Assembly (NCBI GenBank): GCA_902791885.1
Contig: CADAXO010000103.1
Span: 1-6,363 of the forward strand
DNA: 6,363 nt
Direction of reading: 5' to 3'
Source: Oscillospiraceae bacterium
GTDB lineage: Bacteria; Bacillota_A; Clostridia; Saccharofermentanales; Saccharofermentanaceae
The translations under genes were made by a program, and so were the position numbers. Below the pieces are notes generated by a model, which saw only the letters and a program-made list of their open reading frames with translations, ran no database searches and was not told where the DNA came from. Positions 1 to 6,049 of the stretch are shown here, piece by piece (position 1 is the first letter of the stretch; every line of letters starts with the position of its first letter).

Positions 1-528
1 GATGTACTCGCCCAGGATATCTACGGTCTGCTTGGGAGTCTCGCCGAAGAATCTGTAAGGATGGTGCATATCCCAAAGGGCTGCTACCTTACGGCTTCCG
101 ATCTCGTCCAAGACCTTCTTAAGGCGCTTTGTATCTGCATAAGCACCGTTAGTCTCAAGAAGAAGTGTTACGTTGTACTGCTCTGCAACAGGAACAAGCT
201 GCTTCATTGTCTCAACTACAACAGCGTCGTCAACTTCCTTGTCGGGAGCTGCATTTCTGTCTCCGAGCACTCTTATATAGCTTGCACCGATCTTAGAAGC
301 AAGCTCACAGTAGGCGATGATCTCTGCCTTCGCCTGCTCTCTTGTATTTTTTAGCTTAGCAATAGTATTCGGTAGCTCCTTCTCCGTAAAGGGAGCGGCC
401 TTAACCGAGAAAATGTCGTTACCGAGACCTCTTATCTCGATACCGTCGAAGTTGAAGTCCTTGGCCATGGAGTAGATCTCCTGCCAGGAAAAATCAGGAC
501 ATGCCAGCGTCGAAAAGCAAGTAAGCAT
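1..528 (-). CDS. Sugar phosphate isomerase/epimerase (xylose-isomerase-like TIM barrel), partial
   Basis: The first 176 codons of a gene running off the left edge. It begins MLTCFSTLACPDFSW and carries family hallmarks: FDGIEIRG (residues 27-34, first beta strand), YIRVLGD (84-90), LLLETNG with E125 as likely metal ligand, and LWDMHHPYRF (151-160) with D153 as a likely second ligand. This family isomerises or epimerises sugars and inositol derivatives in the cytoplasm with a divalent metal; the substrate cannot be told from this part. The ATG at 526-528 is supported by AGAAAGGG at 535-542, six bases upstream, and by the promoter at 564-592. Oddity: between AKLK (57-60) and NTREQAKAEI (61-70) the segment that normally holds the second barrel strand (about 15-25 residues) seems to be absent, with the frame kept. 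The full family length is about 250-280 residues, so roughly the last third lies outside the window. Family assignment is confident; substrate is not. Confidence 0.88.
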   Translation of the reverse strand, partial: MLTCFSTLACPDFSWQEIYSMAKDFNFDGIEIRGLGNDIFSVKAAPFTEKELPNTIAKLKNTREQAKAEIIAYCELASKIGASYIRVLGDRNAAPDKEVDDAVVVETMKQLVPVAEQYNVTLLLETNGAYADTKRLKKVLDEIGSRKVAALWDMHHPYRFFGETPKQTVDILGEYI

Positions 529-534
529 AATTTA

Positions 535-542
535 CCCTTTCT
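535..542 (-). promoter_or_regulatory. Ribosome binding site of the isomerase/epimerase gene
   Basis: AGAAAGGG read on the minus strand, followed by TAAATT and then the ATG at 528-526. It fixes the start of the partial isomerase gene. Confidence 0.7.
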
Positions 543-563
543 TATTTAAAAAGATTCGAGGGT

Positions 564-592
564 ATTTTAATATTTGGCTGTCCTTCTGTAAA
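564..592 (-). promoter_or_regulatory. Sigma-A type promoter for the isomerase/epimerase gene
   Basis: Minus strand: -35 TTTACA (587-592, 5 of 6 consensus bases), 17-bp spacer, -10 TAAAAT (564-569, 5 of 6). Transcription would start near 557, giving a leader of about 29 nt with the ribosome site in the expected place. The isomerase is therefore probably transcribed separately from the carrier gene upstream. A second, poorer candidate lies upstream (TATAAT at 619-624 with TTGATA 19 bp before it, overlapping the carrier's stop codon). Confidence 0.65.
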
Positions 593-596
593 ACAG
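586..596. promoter_or_regulatory. Small perfect inverted repeat over the -35 box (possible operator)
   Basis: CTGT-AAA-ACAG is a perfect inverted repeat of 4-bp arms with a 3-bp centre, coinciding with the -35 hexamer of the isomerase promoter. Its position suits a repressor site, but the arms are short and chance is a real alternative. Confidence 0.25.
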
Positions 597-645
597 CAAT
601 AGTTAATAAAAATTAGCGATTATACGCAGTTGGTTTTGAAGCTTA

Positions 646-2064
646 TCAATAACCTATCTTGATTCCGATGACTATCGAGGCTATTACTACGAGCGTAACC
701 GAGGCAAACAGGGGCAAGCTCTTCCTTATCCACTTGAAGTAACTTATGTTGATCATGGAAAGTGCGATAAGAAGCACGGGAGACGTCGGGAAAAGCATAT
801 TCGTGTAGCCGTCTGCGAAGGTATAAAGCAGTACGAGCATCGTTTTCGAAAGGCCGATGTTTGCTACAGAGAGCATACTCATAACAAGGATCGCCTTGGC
901 CGTTGAAGACGAGATAAAGAACTCAAGCACGAGAATAATAAGATACACGATGAATGCCACGCCGATGGGATTTACGCCGCTTGTTACTTCATTGATCTGG
1001 TTTACGATACTCGGCATTATCTGTCCTTCCACAAAGACATATTTAACGGAAGCTGCCACTGCAACAAGAAGGATCGCAGGAAGGGCGCTTACAATGCCTG
1101 TTTTGAATGCTTTAAAGACTTTCTTCTTATCGGAACAAGTCATAAGGCCTGCGATGATACCGCCGATCAGAAAATACACTGCAAGGAACACTACCTGATA
1201 CGTTCTTATGGAATCGATGAGAGCCGTTACGGTAACAACTGCCACCGCAAGCACAAGAAAGAAGCTGTATACACGCTTTATGCGGCCCTCATTATCACCT
1301 TCGAAAACAACTTTATTGGAACTTTGGCGGAGTTTCTCATCATTCTCGTAAGTGTAGCTTGCCTGAGGATTCTTAATGATCTTGTTGGCATAAAGCTGGA
1401 TAAAACCCGTAAGCACCAGGAATACTACGAAGAATATGATGAATCTGTACCAGATATTGGTCATGGGGTTAACATCGATAATATCTGAGGCAAGGATTAC
1501 CGTGAAAGGATTTGTTATGGCTGTGGCAAAACCGAATCCGGTTGAAGCGATACAGCAAAGAAATCCCGTATAGGAATCGTACCCCAGAAGGACACAGAGC
1601 GACGCTACGATAGGAAGAAGTGTCAGCATATTTTCGAACTGGCCGAGGAATGCTCCCAGGCAGTAGAAAAAGAACGAGACCGCAATTATCAGGATCCTCC
1701 TGTGGTTACTGAACCTCTTGCTTATGGAGCCGATGAGTGCGTTGACGCCGCCTACCTCCAGCATAATCTGGAAAGCGCCGGTAACGATTACGAGAAACAG
1801 CGAAAGTACGATCAACGCGGCGCCGTCAGATGAGAAGAACACCATGAAAGGCGCAAGCAATCCCTTCCAGATGGGAACGCCGCTTAGATCATCTCTTCTT
1901 ATGTATACCGTGTAGTCCGGAGAACCGTCAGGCAGCGTTCCGAATTCTCCCCCCGGGATGACGTAAGTCAAGATAATCGATACCGCCATAAAGCCCAGAA
2001 GAAGTCCCACTATCTGAAGTACCGTCTTCTTAGACAAATTTATCAGTCTGTCGTTATTCTCCAT
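646..2064 (-). CDS. YfcC-family multi-pass membrane carrier (DcuC/C4-dicarboxylate-carrier-like)
   Basis: A 472-residue integral membrane protein with about 11-13 hydrophobic segments, including residues 15-36, 82-104, 122-140, 145-162, 206-226, 266-283, 290-308, 326-345, 366-386 and 453-470. Family signatures are visible: a re-entrant-looking GFGFATAITNPFTV (176-189), EFFISSSTAKA (381-391), and DGYTNMLFPTSP (418-429) near the C-terminus. Relatives are secondary transporters grouped with C4-dicarboxylate and basic amino acid exchangers; the substrate cannot be assigned here. Length is typical. The ATG (2062-2064) lies inside the end of the acyltransferase gene, overlapping it by 11 nt, with GGAGG six bases upstream, so the two are translationally coupled. 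The 117-bp region after the stop holds no convincing terminator. Family confident, substrate unknown. Confidence 0.87.
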   Translation of the reverse strand: MENNDRLINLSKKTVLQIVGLLLGFMAVSIILTYVIPGGEFGTLPDGSPDYTVYIRRDDLSGVPIWKGLLAPFMVFFSSDGAALIVLSLFLVIVTGAFQIMLEVGGVNALIGSISKRFSNHRRILIIAVSFFFYCLGAFLGQFENMLTLLPIVASLCVLLGYDSYTGFLCCIASTGFGFATAITNPFTVILASDIIDVNPMTNIWYRFIIFFVVFLVLTGFIQLYANKIIKNPQASYTYENDEKLRQSSNKVVFEGDNEGRIKRVYSFFLVLAVAVVTVTALIDSIRTYQVVFLAVYFLIGGIIAGLMTCSDKKKVFKAFKTGIVSALPAILLVAVAASVKYVFVEGQIMPSIVNQINEVTSGVNPIGVAFIVYLIILVLEFFISSSTAKAILVMSMLSVANIGLSKTMLVLLYTFADGYTNMLFPTSPVLLIALSMINISYFKWIRKSLPLFASVTLVVIASIVIGIKIGY

Positions 2065-3235
2065 GTTCCGCCTCCGATGCCTGATCTTTCTTGATAATGT
2101 CTACGATATGAGCCCATCTAACCGACTGAACGGGGTCGGTATCAGGGTTTATATATATCTGTTCGTCATCATGGTAAAGCTCGAAATGCACACCTGCCGT
2201 AAAGAGTATCCCCTGCATTTTACTGATCGGATACTCGAACTTTAATCTGTCGGACTCGTAAGTAACCGAGTCATAGGTAAGGCGGCACTTTGCTCTCTCC
2301 GTCATCTTTCCTTTAGGCGGATATATCTCGGCAGTTGCATCAACCGTAAGATCGATGTCCTTAATATGCTTACGTTCGTATTCTTCGATGTGATCATACC
2401 AGGCGGCAATAGTATACGGCTCTTCAATAAAACGGTAATGATCGTCCAAAGTAAATGTTCTGCCGCACGAAGTACAGCTTATGGTATTGCCTTTGCCCCT
2501 GGTGGTATAAAGGCCGTCACACGCATAACAGCGGTACAGAATATTCTGCAAGCCCTCTGCCTTATCCTTCTGCGGATAAGTGCTCATGAGTTTGACCGTC
2601 GCGTCGTTTCTGACAGTCGAATTGATTATCGAATCTATCTCATCACCGCTTAAGTTCTTGAGTTCTTCTTTACGGATGATCTTCTTGATGGTGATCTTAA
2701 CGGGTGTGCGGTACCTGGTCTTCCTCCACTTGGGCTTCTCATAGAAGGCACCGTTAACGTTCGCGAGGACTATATCAACGCCGAGTCTTTTGTAGAAAGC
2801 ACCGCCCGGCTCAGTGATCCGGTTGGTCCTGCCGTCTATGCAAAGTCGGCCTTCAGGATAGATGATGACCGGAAATCCCTTCTTTATCATGCGCATGATC
2901 CTTACGGGAGTCACCATATCCGTGTAGAATATCCTCTTCGGGATCATACCGACACGTTCAGACAGGAAATGAAGAAAAGGCCTTGTGCAGTAGAACCTGT
3001 TGATTACATATACAGGCTTCTTCTTATGCGGCAACTGGCGAAGATAGTAAAAATCGAAGAAGGATTCGTGGTTGGACAAAAGGATATACGGGCCCTCAAG
3101 TTCCTCGAATCCGTTAAGTTCGAATTGAGGCTTGGGCTTACCTCCCGCCCAGATTCTGACCAGCAGAAAAATGAAATTATAAAACGGCGAATCAGGAGTT
3201 CCGTCATTCTTACCGAATATCTTCTTAACCGTCAC
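2054..3235 (-). CDS. PlsC-like 1-acylglycerol-3-phosphate acyltransferase with C-terminal zinc ribbon
   Basis: A 393-residue protein. Residues 1-200 form a PlsC/LPLAT acyltransferase domain: catalytic NHESFFD (H56, D61), a basic glycerophosphate-binding region around residues 95-115, and YPEGR (126-130) as the third block. Such enzymes transfer an acyl group to lysophosphatidate or a related lysolipid at the inner membrane face; the hydrophobic stretch at 16-30 would help membrane association. Residues 231-262 form a zinc ribbon with CYAC (C236, C239) and CTSC (C254, C257). About 130 further residues follow, rich in beta-strand and charged residues and with no motif I recognise. Ordinary PlsC proteins are about 200-260 residues, so the C-terminal part is an addition. 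The start is GTG at 3233-3235 with GAAGGA seven bases upstream. The 3' end overlaps the carrier gene by 11 nt, suggesting a shared transcript. The acyl acceptor is unknown. Confidence 0.88.
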   Translation of the reverse strand: MTVKKIFGKNDGTPDSPFYNFIFLLVRIWAGGKPKPQFELNGFEELEGPYILLSNHESFFDFYYLRQLPHKKKPVYVINRFYCTRPFLHFLSERVGMIPKRIFYTDMVTPVRIMRMIKKGFPVIIYPEGRLCIDGRTNRITEPGGAFYKRLGVDIVLANVNGAFYEKPKWRKTRYRTPVKITIKKIIRKEELKNLSGDEIDSIINSTVRNDATVKLMSTYPQKDKAEGLQNILYRCYACDGLYTTRGKGNTISCTSCGRTFTLDDHYRFIEEPYTIAAWYDHIEEYERKHIKDIDLTVDATAEIYPPKGKMTERAKCRLTYDSVTYESDRLKFEYPISKMQGILFTAGVHFELYHDDEQIYINPDTDPVQSVRWAHIVDIIKKDQASEAEHGE

Positions 3236-3309
3236 TTACGTATCCTTCAAAACTTTTTTACATATTATAATATGCAAATGTTAAAGATATTTGAATAGGG
3301 GAATAATTA
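3236..3309 (-). promoter_or_regulatory. tetR-plsC intergenic region with -10-like palindrome
   Basis: This 74-bp AT-rich gap contains CATATTATAATATG (3261-3274), a perfect 14-bp palindrome whose centre holds TATAAT (3264-3269 on the minus strand). It is correctly placed for a -10 box of the acyltransferase-carrier pair, about 30 bp from the GTG. No good -35 box is found 16-18 bp upstream, so either the promoter needs an activator or transcription mostly reads through from tetR. The palindrome could also be a repressor site. No terminator is visible in the gap. Confidence 0.4.
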
Positions 3310-3933
3310 TCAGATATCGAAATTCTCGAACGAGGACATTCCCGACGGGTCGATCCCAATACCTGACAGGATCTTAACGCCCATGTCATAGACCATTCTG
3401 CAGGCCTCAGCCTTCGGGAGCTTGAAGTTGTCGAACATCATCATTGCGGTAAGTCCGTGTGTGTAGATTACGACATCTCTTACGGCTTTACTCAGATCTT
3501 CTTCTGAGATCTTATACTCAGCGGCAATCAACTCGAATGCGTTCAAGTCAAACTGATGAAGAAAGATACTCTGATTGCCGCTTATGCTCTCACCTATGGT
3601 CTTCTCGGGAACATCAATATTTACAAAACGGAAAACATTCGGGTGATCGCATGCTGCCGAGATATAATACACACCCGAGATAAAGAAGGCGTCTATCGCA
3701 TTCTTCCCCTCCATTTTCGCAGGCAGTGACTCGAAAAGCTTATTGGCGGCATAGAAGTACAGCTCTTTTCGAAGTTCTGTCATGCTGCCGAAATGCCACG
3801 AGATCGGCTGCGTGGAACAGCCGAGTCTTGCTGCTATAGACTTAATGGCGACGGCCTCGATCCCCTCTTCTTCGAGAAGACCGTAAGCCGCCTCCAGTAT
3901 CATATTCTTGTCTATCTTAGCTTTACGCCCCAT
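3310..3933 (-). CDS. TetR/AcrR-family transcriptional regulator
   Basis: A 207-residue protein with the usual layout: an N-terminal DNA-binding domain of about 55 residues (KIDKNMILEAAYGLLEEEG, then the helix-turn-helix IKSIAARLGCSTQPISWHF at 30-48) and a helical ligand-binding and dimerisation domain of unknown specificity. Family length is typical (about 190-210). The ATG (3931-3933) overlaps the end of the upstream flavoprotein gene by 11 nt and has only a weak ribosome site, so it is probably translated by coupling. It is the third gene of the operon starting at 5070 and the natural candidate to bind the nested palindromes at that operon's promoter (5103-5125). Many TetR repressors regulate their own operon; that role here is inferred. 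The inducer is unknown. Confidence 0.9.
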   Translation of the reverse strand: MGRKAKIDKNMILEAAYGLLEEEGIEAVAIKSIAARLGCSTQPISWHFGSMTELRKELYFYAANKLFESLPAKMEGKNAIDAFFISGVYYISAACDHPNVFRFVNIDVPEKTIGESISGNQSIFLHQFDLNAFELIAAEYKISEEDLSKAVRDVVIYTHGLTAMMMFDNFKLPKAEACRMVYDMGVKILSGIGIDPSGMSSFENFDI

Positions 3934-4576
3934 AAGGTCTTATGTCCAAAGGCTGATCGCAGCCCCATCCCTTCGCGATTTTCTTGAAAGCACTCTTTCC
4001 TGCAGTCTTGAAGATTATACCCAGCAAAGCCCTTATGTGTGCCGGAAAGATCTCGGGACCCGTAAACTTTTTGCACTCTTCGCCGAAGAAATCTCCTGTT
4101 GCTCCGTAGACTTCGCCCATTTTCTGATAAGGGCCGGTTACTTTATCCTGCTGCTTTCCTTCGAAGAACCTTATGCTGAAGTTATCGCCCTTCACGAGCG
4201 TACCCTTATACTCACAGCCTAGTCTCTTGCTTAAGATCTTGAGGTACTCTTCTCCGCACCTTAACTGCGCACCCTCGGCAAAACCGCCCTGCAGGATATA
4301 AGCTATCTTCGCTTTGCCGTCCTTAGGTGTAACTGTCGCCAGGAACTCAAGAAGCAGTCCGGGAATATTCTCTACATAAAGAGGGATCGCTATGAGGATG
4401 TTATCGTTCTTATCCCATGCCTCGCGGATACTGTCCCACTGCTTCCTGTCGGAGACTTCGTACTGCTCGAAGGAACTTCCTTTCTCACTCATACCTGCCG
4501 TAAACTTCGCAAGGATCTTGTCAGTGTTACTGAACTTCTTTACTCTGGGGCTACCGTTAATGATCATTACATGCAT
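3923..4576 (-). CDS. Flavodoxin-fold NAD(P)H-dependent oxidoreductase
   Basis: A 217-residue protein beginning with the flavodoxin-fold signature MHVMIINGSPR (NGSPR at 7-11, the FMN phosphate loop), then ILIAIPLYVENIPG (60-73), matching the 'P-x-Y' loop that packs on the flavin, and a glycine-rich ILQGGFAEG (94-102). Such proteins bind FMN and move electrons from NAD(P)H to quinones, nitro or azo compounds, or partner proteins. The C-terminal third is longer than in minimal family members and shows no recognisable motif. The ATG at 4574-4576 has an excellent GGAGGAGG seven bases upstream and overlaps the preceding gene by 10 nt. Another ATG nine bases in would shorten the first beta strand, so it is less likely. 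Together with the next gene upstream it forms a pair of related flavoproteins. Confidence 0.85.
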   Translation of the reverse strand: MHVMIINGSPRVKKFSNTDKILAKFTAGMSEKGSSFEQYEVSDRKQWDSIREAWDKNDNILIAIPLYVENIPGLLLEFLATVTPKDGKAKIAYILQGGFAEGAQLRCGEEYLKILSKRLGCEYKGTLVKGDNFSIRFFEGKQQDKVTGPYQKMGEVYGATGDFFGEECKKFTGPEIFPAHIRALLGIIFKTAGKSAFKKIAKGWGCDQPLDIRPYGA

Positions 4577-5070
4577 GAGACCGCCTCCTCCAATTCATCT
4601 TTACCAAAGGCTCCGAGCGCGGTACTTTCAAAGTTCAGAGCACATCTGTATACCCACTTGTCAAGATAATCCATATCAGCCTCTCCTGTTACGATAAGAC
4701 CTATATCAGGACTATTGTCGTAGCGCGCCACGTGTCTCATCTGACCGCGGTTAAACTTAAGGTACATAGTAGCTATTGGAAGGATCCTGTCGAAGATATT
4801 CTTTCCCTTGTGATCAATGAAGCCGAGAGCTGTATCGGTAATGACCCACAGATCGTCAGCCTTGATGATCTTCTTTAAGATCTCCTCGTAGTCGTCCTTG
4901 ATGGAGCAGATTCCCGGAGTCTTAAGCCAGCAGTAATTACATCCGATACAGTGGCTGATCTTCTTATCGCCTGCCTCAACGATCTCAGCTTCTATCCCCT
5001 TATTCCGTGTGAGGGTCTGAAGTTCGTTAGTGATCATCGTGTCTTTTGTTGTATTGACTATCAAGACCAT
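4567..5070 (-). CDS. Iron-sulfur-flavoprotein-like flavodoxin-fold protein
   Basis: A 167-residue protein starting MVLIVNTTKD, the first beta strand and phosphate loop of a flavodoxin-like fold. Four cysteines, C41, C44, C47 and C55 (CxxCxxCx7C, followed by a DD pair at 59-60), match the compact cluster motif of iron-sulfur flavoproteins, which carry FMN and a 4Fe-4S centre. Reactions are unknown; relatives reduce oxygen, peroxide or other small oxidants. I chose the ATG at 5068-5070 rather than the in-frame ATG at 5086-5088, because AAAGGG (5080-5085) lies nine bases before the former, the longer form would add only MKGIIT, and family proteins start at this first strand. It is the first gene of the operon and overlaps the next by 10 nt. 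The cluster is inferred from cysteine spacing only. Confidence 0.8.
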   Translation of the reverse strand: MVLIVNTTKDTMITNELQTLTRNKGIEAEIVEAGDKKISHCIGCNYCWLKTPGICSIKDDYEEILKKIIKADDLWVITDTALGFIDHKGKNIFDRILPIATMYLKFNRGQMRHVARYDNSPDIGLIVTGEADMDYLDKWVYRCALNFESTALGAFGKDELEEAVSCM

Positions 5071-5079
5071 AGTAATTAT

Positions 5080-5085
5080 CCCTTT
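5080..5085 (-). promoter_or_regulatory. Ribosome binding site deciding the start of the first flavoprotein
   Basis: AAAGGG on the minus strand, nine bases before the ATG at 5070. It lies just inside the alternative upstream ATG (5088), which would have to be the start if the site were not used; this favours 5070. Confidence 0.6.
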
Positions 5086-5104
5086 CACATTTTATGTAAA
5101 TGTG
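5086..5104. promoter_or_regulatory. Inverted repeat in the leader of the flavoprotein operon
   Basis: CACATTTTATGTAAATGTG has perfect 7-bp arms (CACATTT / AAATGTG) around a 5-base centre. It lies in the predicted leader, directly next to the ribosome binding site. It could be an extra operator or an RNA hairpin limiting translation. It touches the 5103-5116 palindrome, so the three inverted repeats form one continuous block. Confidence 0.45.
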
Positions 5105-5125
5105 TTTATATAAACATGTTTATAT
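5103..5125. promoter_or_regulatory. Nested palindromic operator, probable TetR site
   Basis: Two overlapping perfect palindromes: TGTTTATATAAACA (5103-5116, 14 bp) and ATATAAACATGTTTATAT (5108-5125, 18 bp). They share the middle half-site, giving three TGTTTA half-sites at 5103, 5111 (inverted) and 5117. The 18-bp palindrome covers most of the -10 box and the predicted transcription start of the flavoprotein-tetR operon, the expected place for an autoregulating TetR repressor. The binding protein is inferred from context. Confidence 0.6.
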
Positions 5126-5150
5126 TATCCTTACAGTTGGGTTATGTCAA
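5122..5150 (-). promoter_or_regulatory. Sigma-A type promoter of the flavoprotein-tetR operon
   Basis: Minus strand: -35 TTGACA (5145-5150, perfect consensus), 17-bp spacer, -10 TAATAT (5122-5127, 4 of 6). Transcription should start near 5115, leaving a leader of about 45 nt. A perfect -35 with a mediocre -10 buried in a palindrome suits a repressible promoter. Confidence 0.65.
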
Positions 5151-5174
5151 GTGATTTAAGCAGGATTTTGCACC

Positions 5175-5203
5175 TTAACGGCCCCTTGCAGGCGTTATAT
5201 AAT
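5175..5203 (+). promoter_or_regulatory. Sigma-A type promoter of the nuclease-like gene
   Basis: Plus strand: -35 TTAACG (5175-5180, 4 of 6), 17-bp spacer, -10 TATAAT (5198-5203, perfect). Transcription would start near 5210, so the in-frame ATG at 5144 cannot be on this transcript; translation must begin at 5252. The promoter does not overlap the divergent flavoprotein promoter. Confidence 0.65.
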
Positions 5204-5211
5204 ATATGCAT

Positions 5212-5231
5212 ATCCCGCTTGGAATCGGGAT
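5212..5231 (+). promoter_or_regulatory. Hairpin/inverted repeat in the 5' leader of the nuclease-like gene
   Basis: ATCCCG (5212-5217) and CGGGAT (5226-5231) are perfect 6-bp arms around an 8-base loop. They begin at or just after the predicted transcription start and end 20 bases before the ATG. This could be an operator at +1 or a 5'-end stabilising RNA hairpin. No T-tract follows, so it is not a terminator. Confidence 0.4.
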
Positions 5232-5236
5232 GGATT

Positions 5237-5243
5237 AAGGGAG
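5237..5243 (+). promoter_or_regulatory. Ribosome binding site deciding the start of the nuclease-like gene
   Basis: AAGGGAG followed by eight bases and the ATG at 5252-5254. It is the only strong ribosome site near the start of this frame and supports the 264-residue form over one starting at 5144. Confidence 0.7.
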
Positions 5244-5251
5244 AAAAATAT

Positions 5252-6046
5252 ATGTATACTAATCAGATCTCAGTTGACCTGAAGTCTCGTTTGACTTTGG
5301 TCAGAAAAATCATCGCATTCTGCGAGAAACAACTTAAGGAATCCCCCGCCGGAAGACTTCGAATCATGAATCAGGGTAATACCATTTACTATTACCACGT
5401 TACCGGCAATGACAAAAACGGTAAATCAATAGATCGTAATGATCAGCAGCTTATACGATCACTGGCTCAGAAGGCATATCTTCAATCGATATTGAAAAAA
5501 GCCGTTGAAGAAGAGAAACTGCTCAGTCGTTTCGTTGATTACTATGACAGTGACGAACTTACAGAGATTTATAGATCATGTTCGCAAGACCGTAAGGATC
5601 TAATCTCTCCCGTCTTACTACCAGATGAAGAGTACAAAGCCAAATGGCAGGCTCAGACTTATAAACACAAAGAGATTGATGAAACACTGCCGGTCTATGA
5701 AACCATCAAGGGTGAACATGTCAGATCCAAGTCGGAACAGTTGATCGCCGACCGTCTATACTTTGCAGGTATACCATATAAGTATGAATGTCCTATCGTC
5801 TTTGGCGATGCAGTTCTGCACCCCGACTTCACTATACTCAGAATGAGCGACCGGTGTGAACTTTATTATGAGCATTTTGGGAAGATGGATGATCCTGCAT
5901 ATGCCAATAAAAACAACAGGCGAATCAATTTATACAGCAAAAACGGATTGATTCTCGGCGACCGGCTGTTTATCACTATGGAAACATCGGTCACTCCGCT
6001 GGATATAAGAACCGTTGACAGGCTGATCAAGAGCAAATTCATCTAG
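5252..6046 (+). CDS. Uncharacterised protein with PD-(D/E)XK nuclease-like C-terminal domain
   Basis: A 264-residue soluble protein with no signal peptide or membrane segment. Residues 1-110 are helical and charged with a possible coiled-coil stretch (about 66-95); I recognise no domain there. Residues 155-245 resemble a PD-(D/E)XK nuclease-like fold: RSKSEQLIADRLY (158-170, with E162 on the first helix), LHPDFTI (189-195, D192) and YYEHFG (205-210, E207 with H208 where the active-site lysine usually sits), then INLYSKNG. These match the order of metal-binding acidic residues in that superfamily, but activity, target and role are inferred. The gene is alone on its strand, diverges from the flavoprotein operon, and ends 3 nt before the first unit of the repeat array. 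No ordinary terminator follows it. The start at 5252 rests on the ribosome site at 5237-5243 and the promoter at 5175-5203. Confidence 0.72.
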   Translation: MYTNQISVDLKSRLTLVRKIIAFCEKQLKESPAGRLRIMNQGNTIYYYHVTGNDKNGKSIDRNDQQLIRSLAQKAYLQSILKKAVEEEKLLSRFVDYYDSDELTEIYRSCSQDRKDLISPVLLPDEEYKAKWQAQTYKHKEIDETLPVYETIKGEHVRSKSEQLIADRLYFAGIPYKYECPIVFGDAVLHPDFTILRMSDRCELYYEHFGKMDDPAYANKNNRRINLYSKNGLILGDRLFITMETSVTPLDIRTVDRLIKSKFI

Positions 6047-6049
6047 GTT

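Noticed and set aside
61..354. Plus-strand open frame of 97 codons
   Set aside because: It is antisense to the isomerase gene, which has clear family motifs, a ribosome site and a promoter; the plus-strand frame has none of these.
601..645. Terminator after the YfcC-family gene
   Set aside because: Only a 3-bp GCG/CGC stem around TATAAT followed by a broken T-run is present; this is too weak to call.
361..2415. Outlying copies of the array site (near-matches ATAGTATT at about 366 and ATAGTATA at about 2410)
   Set aside because: Each has a mismatch, lies inside a coding region and has no neighbouring site at 26 bp; expected by chance.
3908..4222. Plus-strand open frame of 104 codons over the flavoprotein gene
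   Set aside because: Antisense to a gene with clear flavodoxin-fold motifs; no ribosome site and no recognisable protein.
5144..5251. Longer N-terminus of the nuclease-like protein, starting at the ATG at 5144
   Set aside because: No ribosome site precedes 5144, the extra 36 residues look non-coding, the region contains the -35 box of the opposite promoter and the gene's own promoter (5175-5203), and a strong ribosome site sits before 5252.
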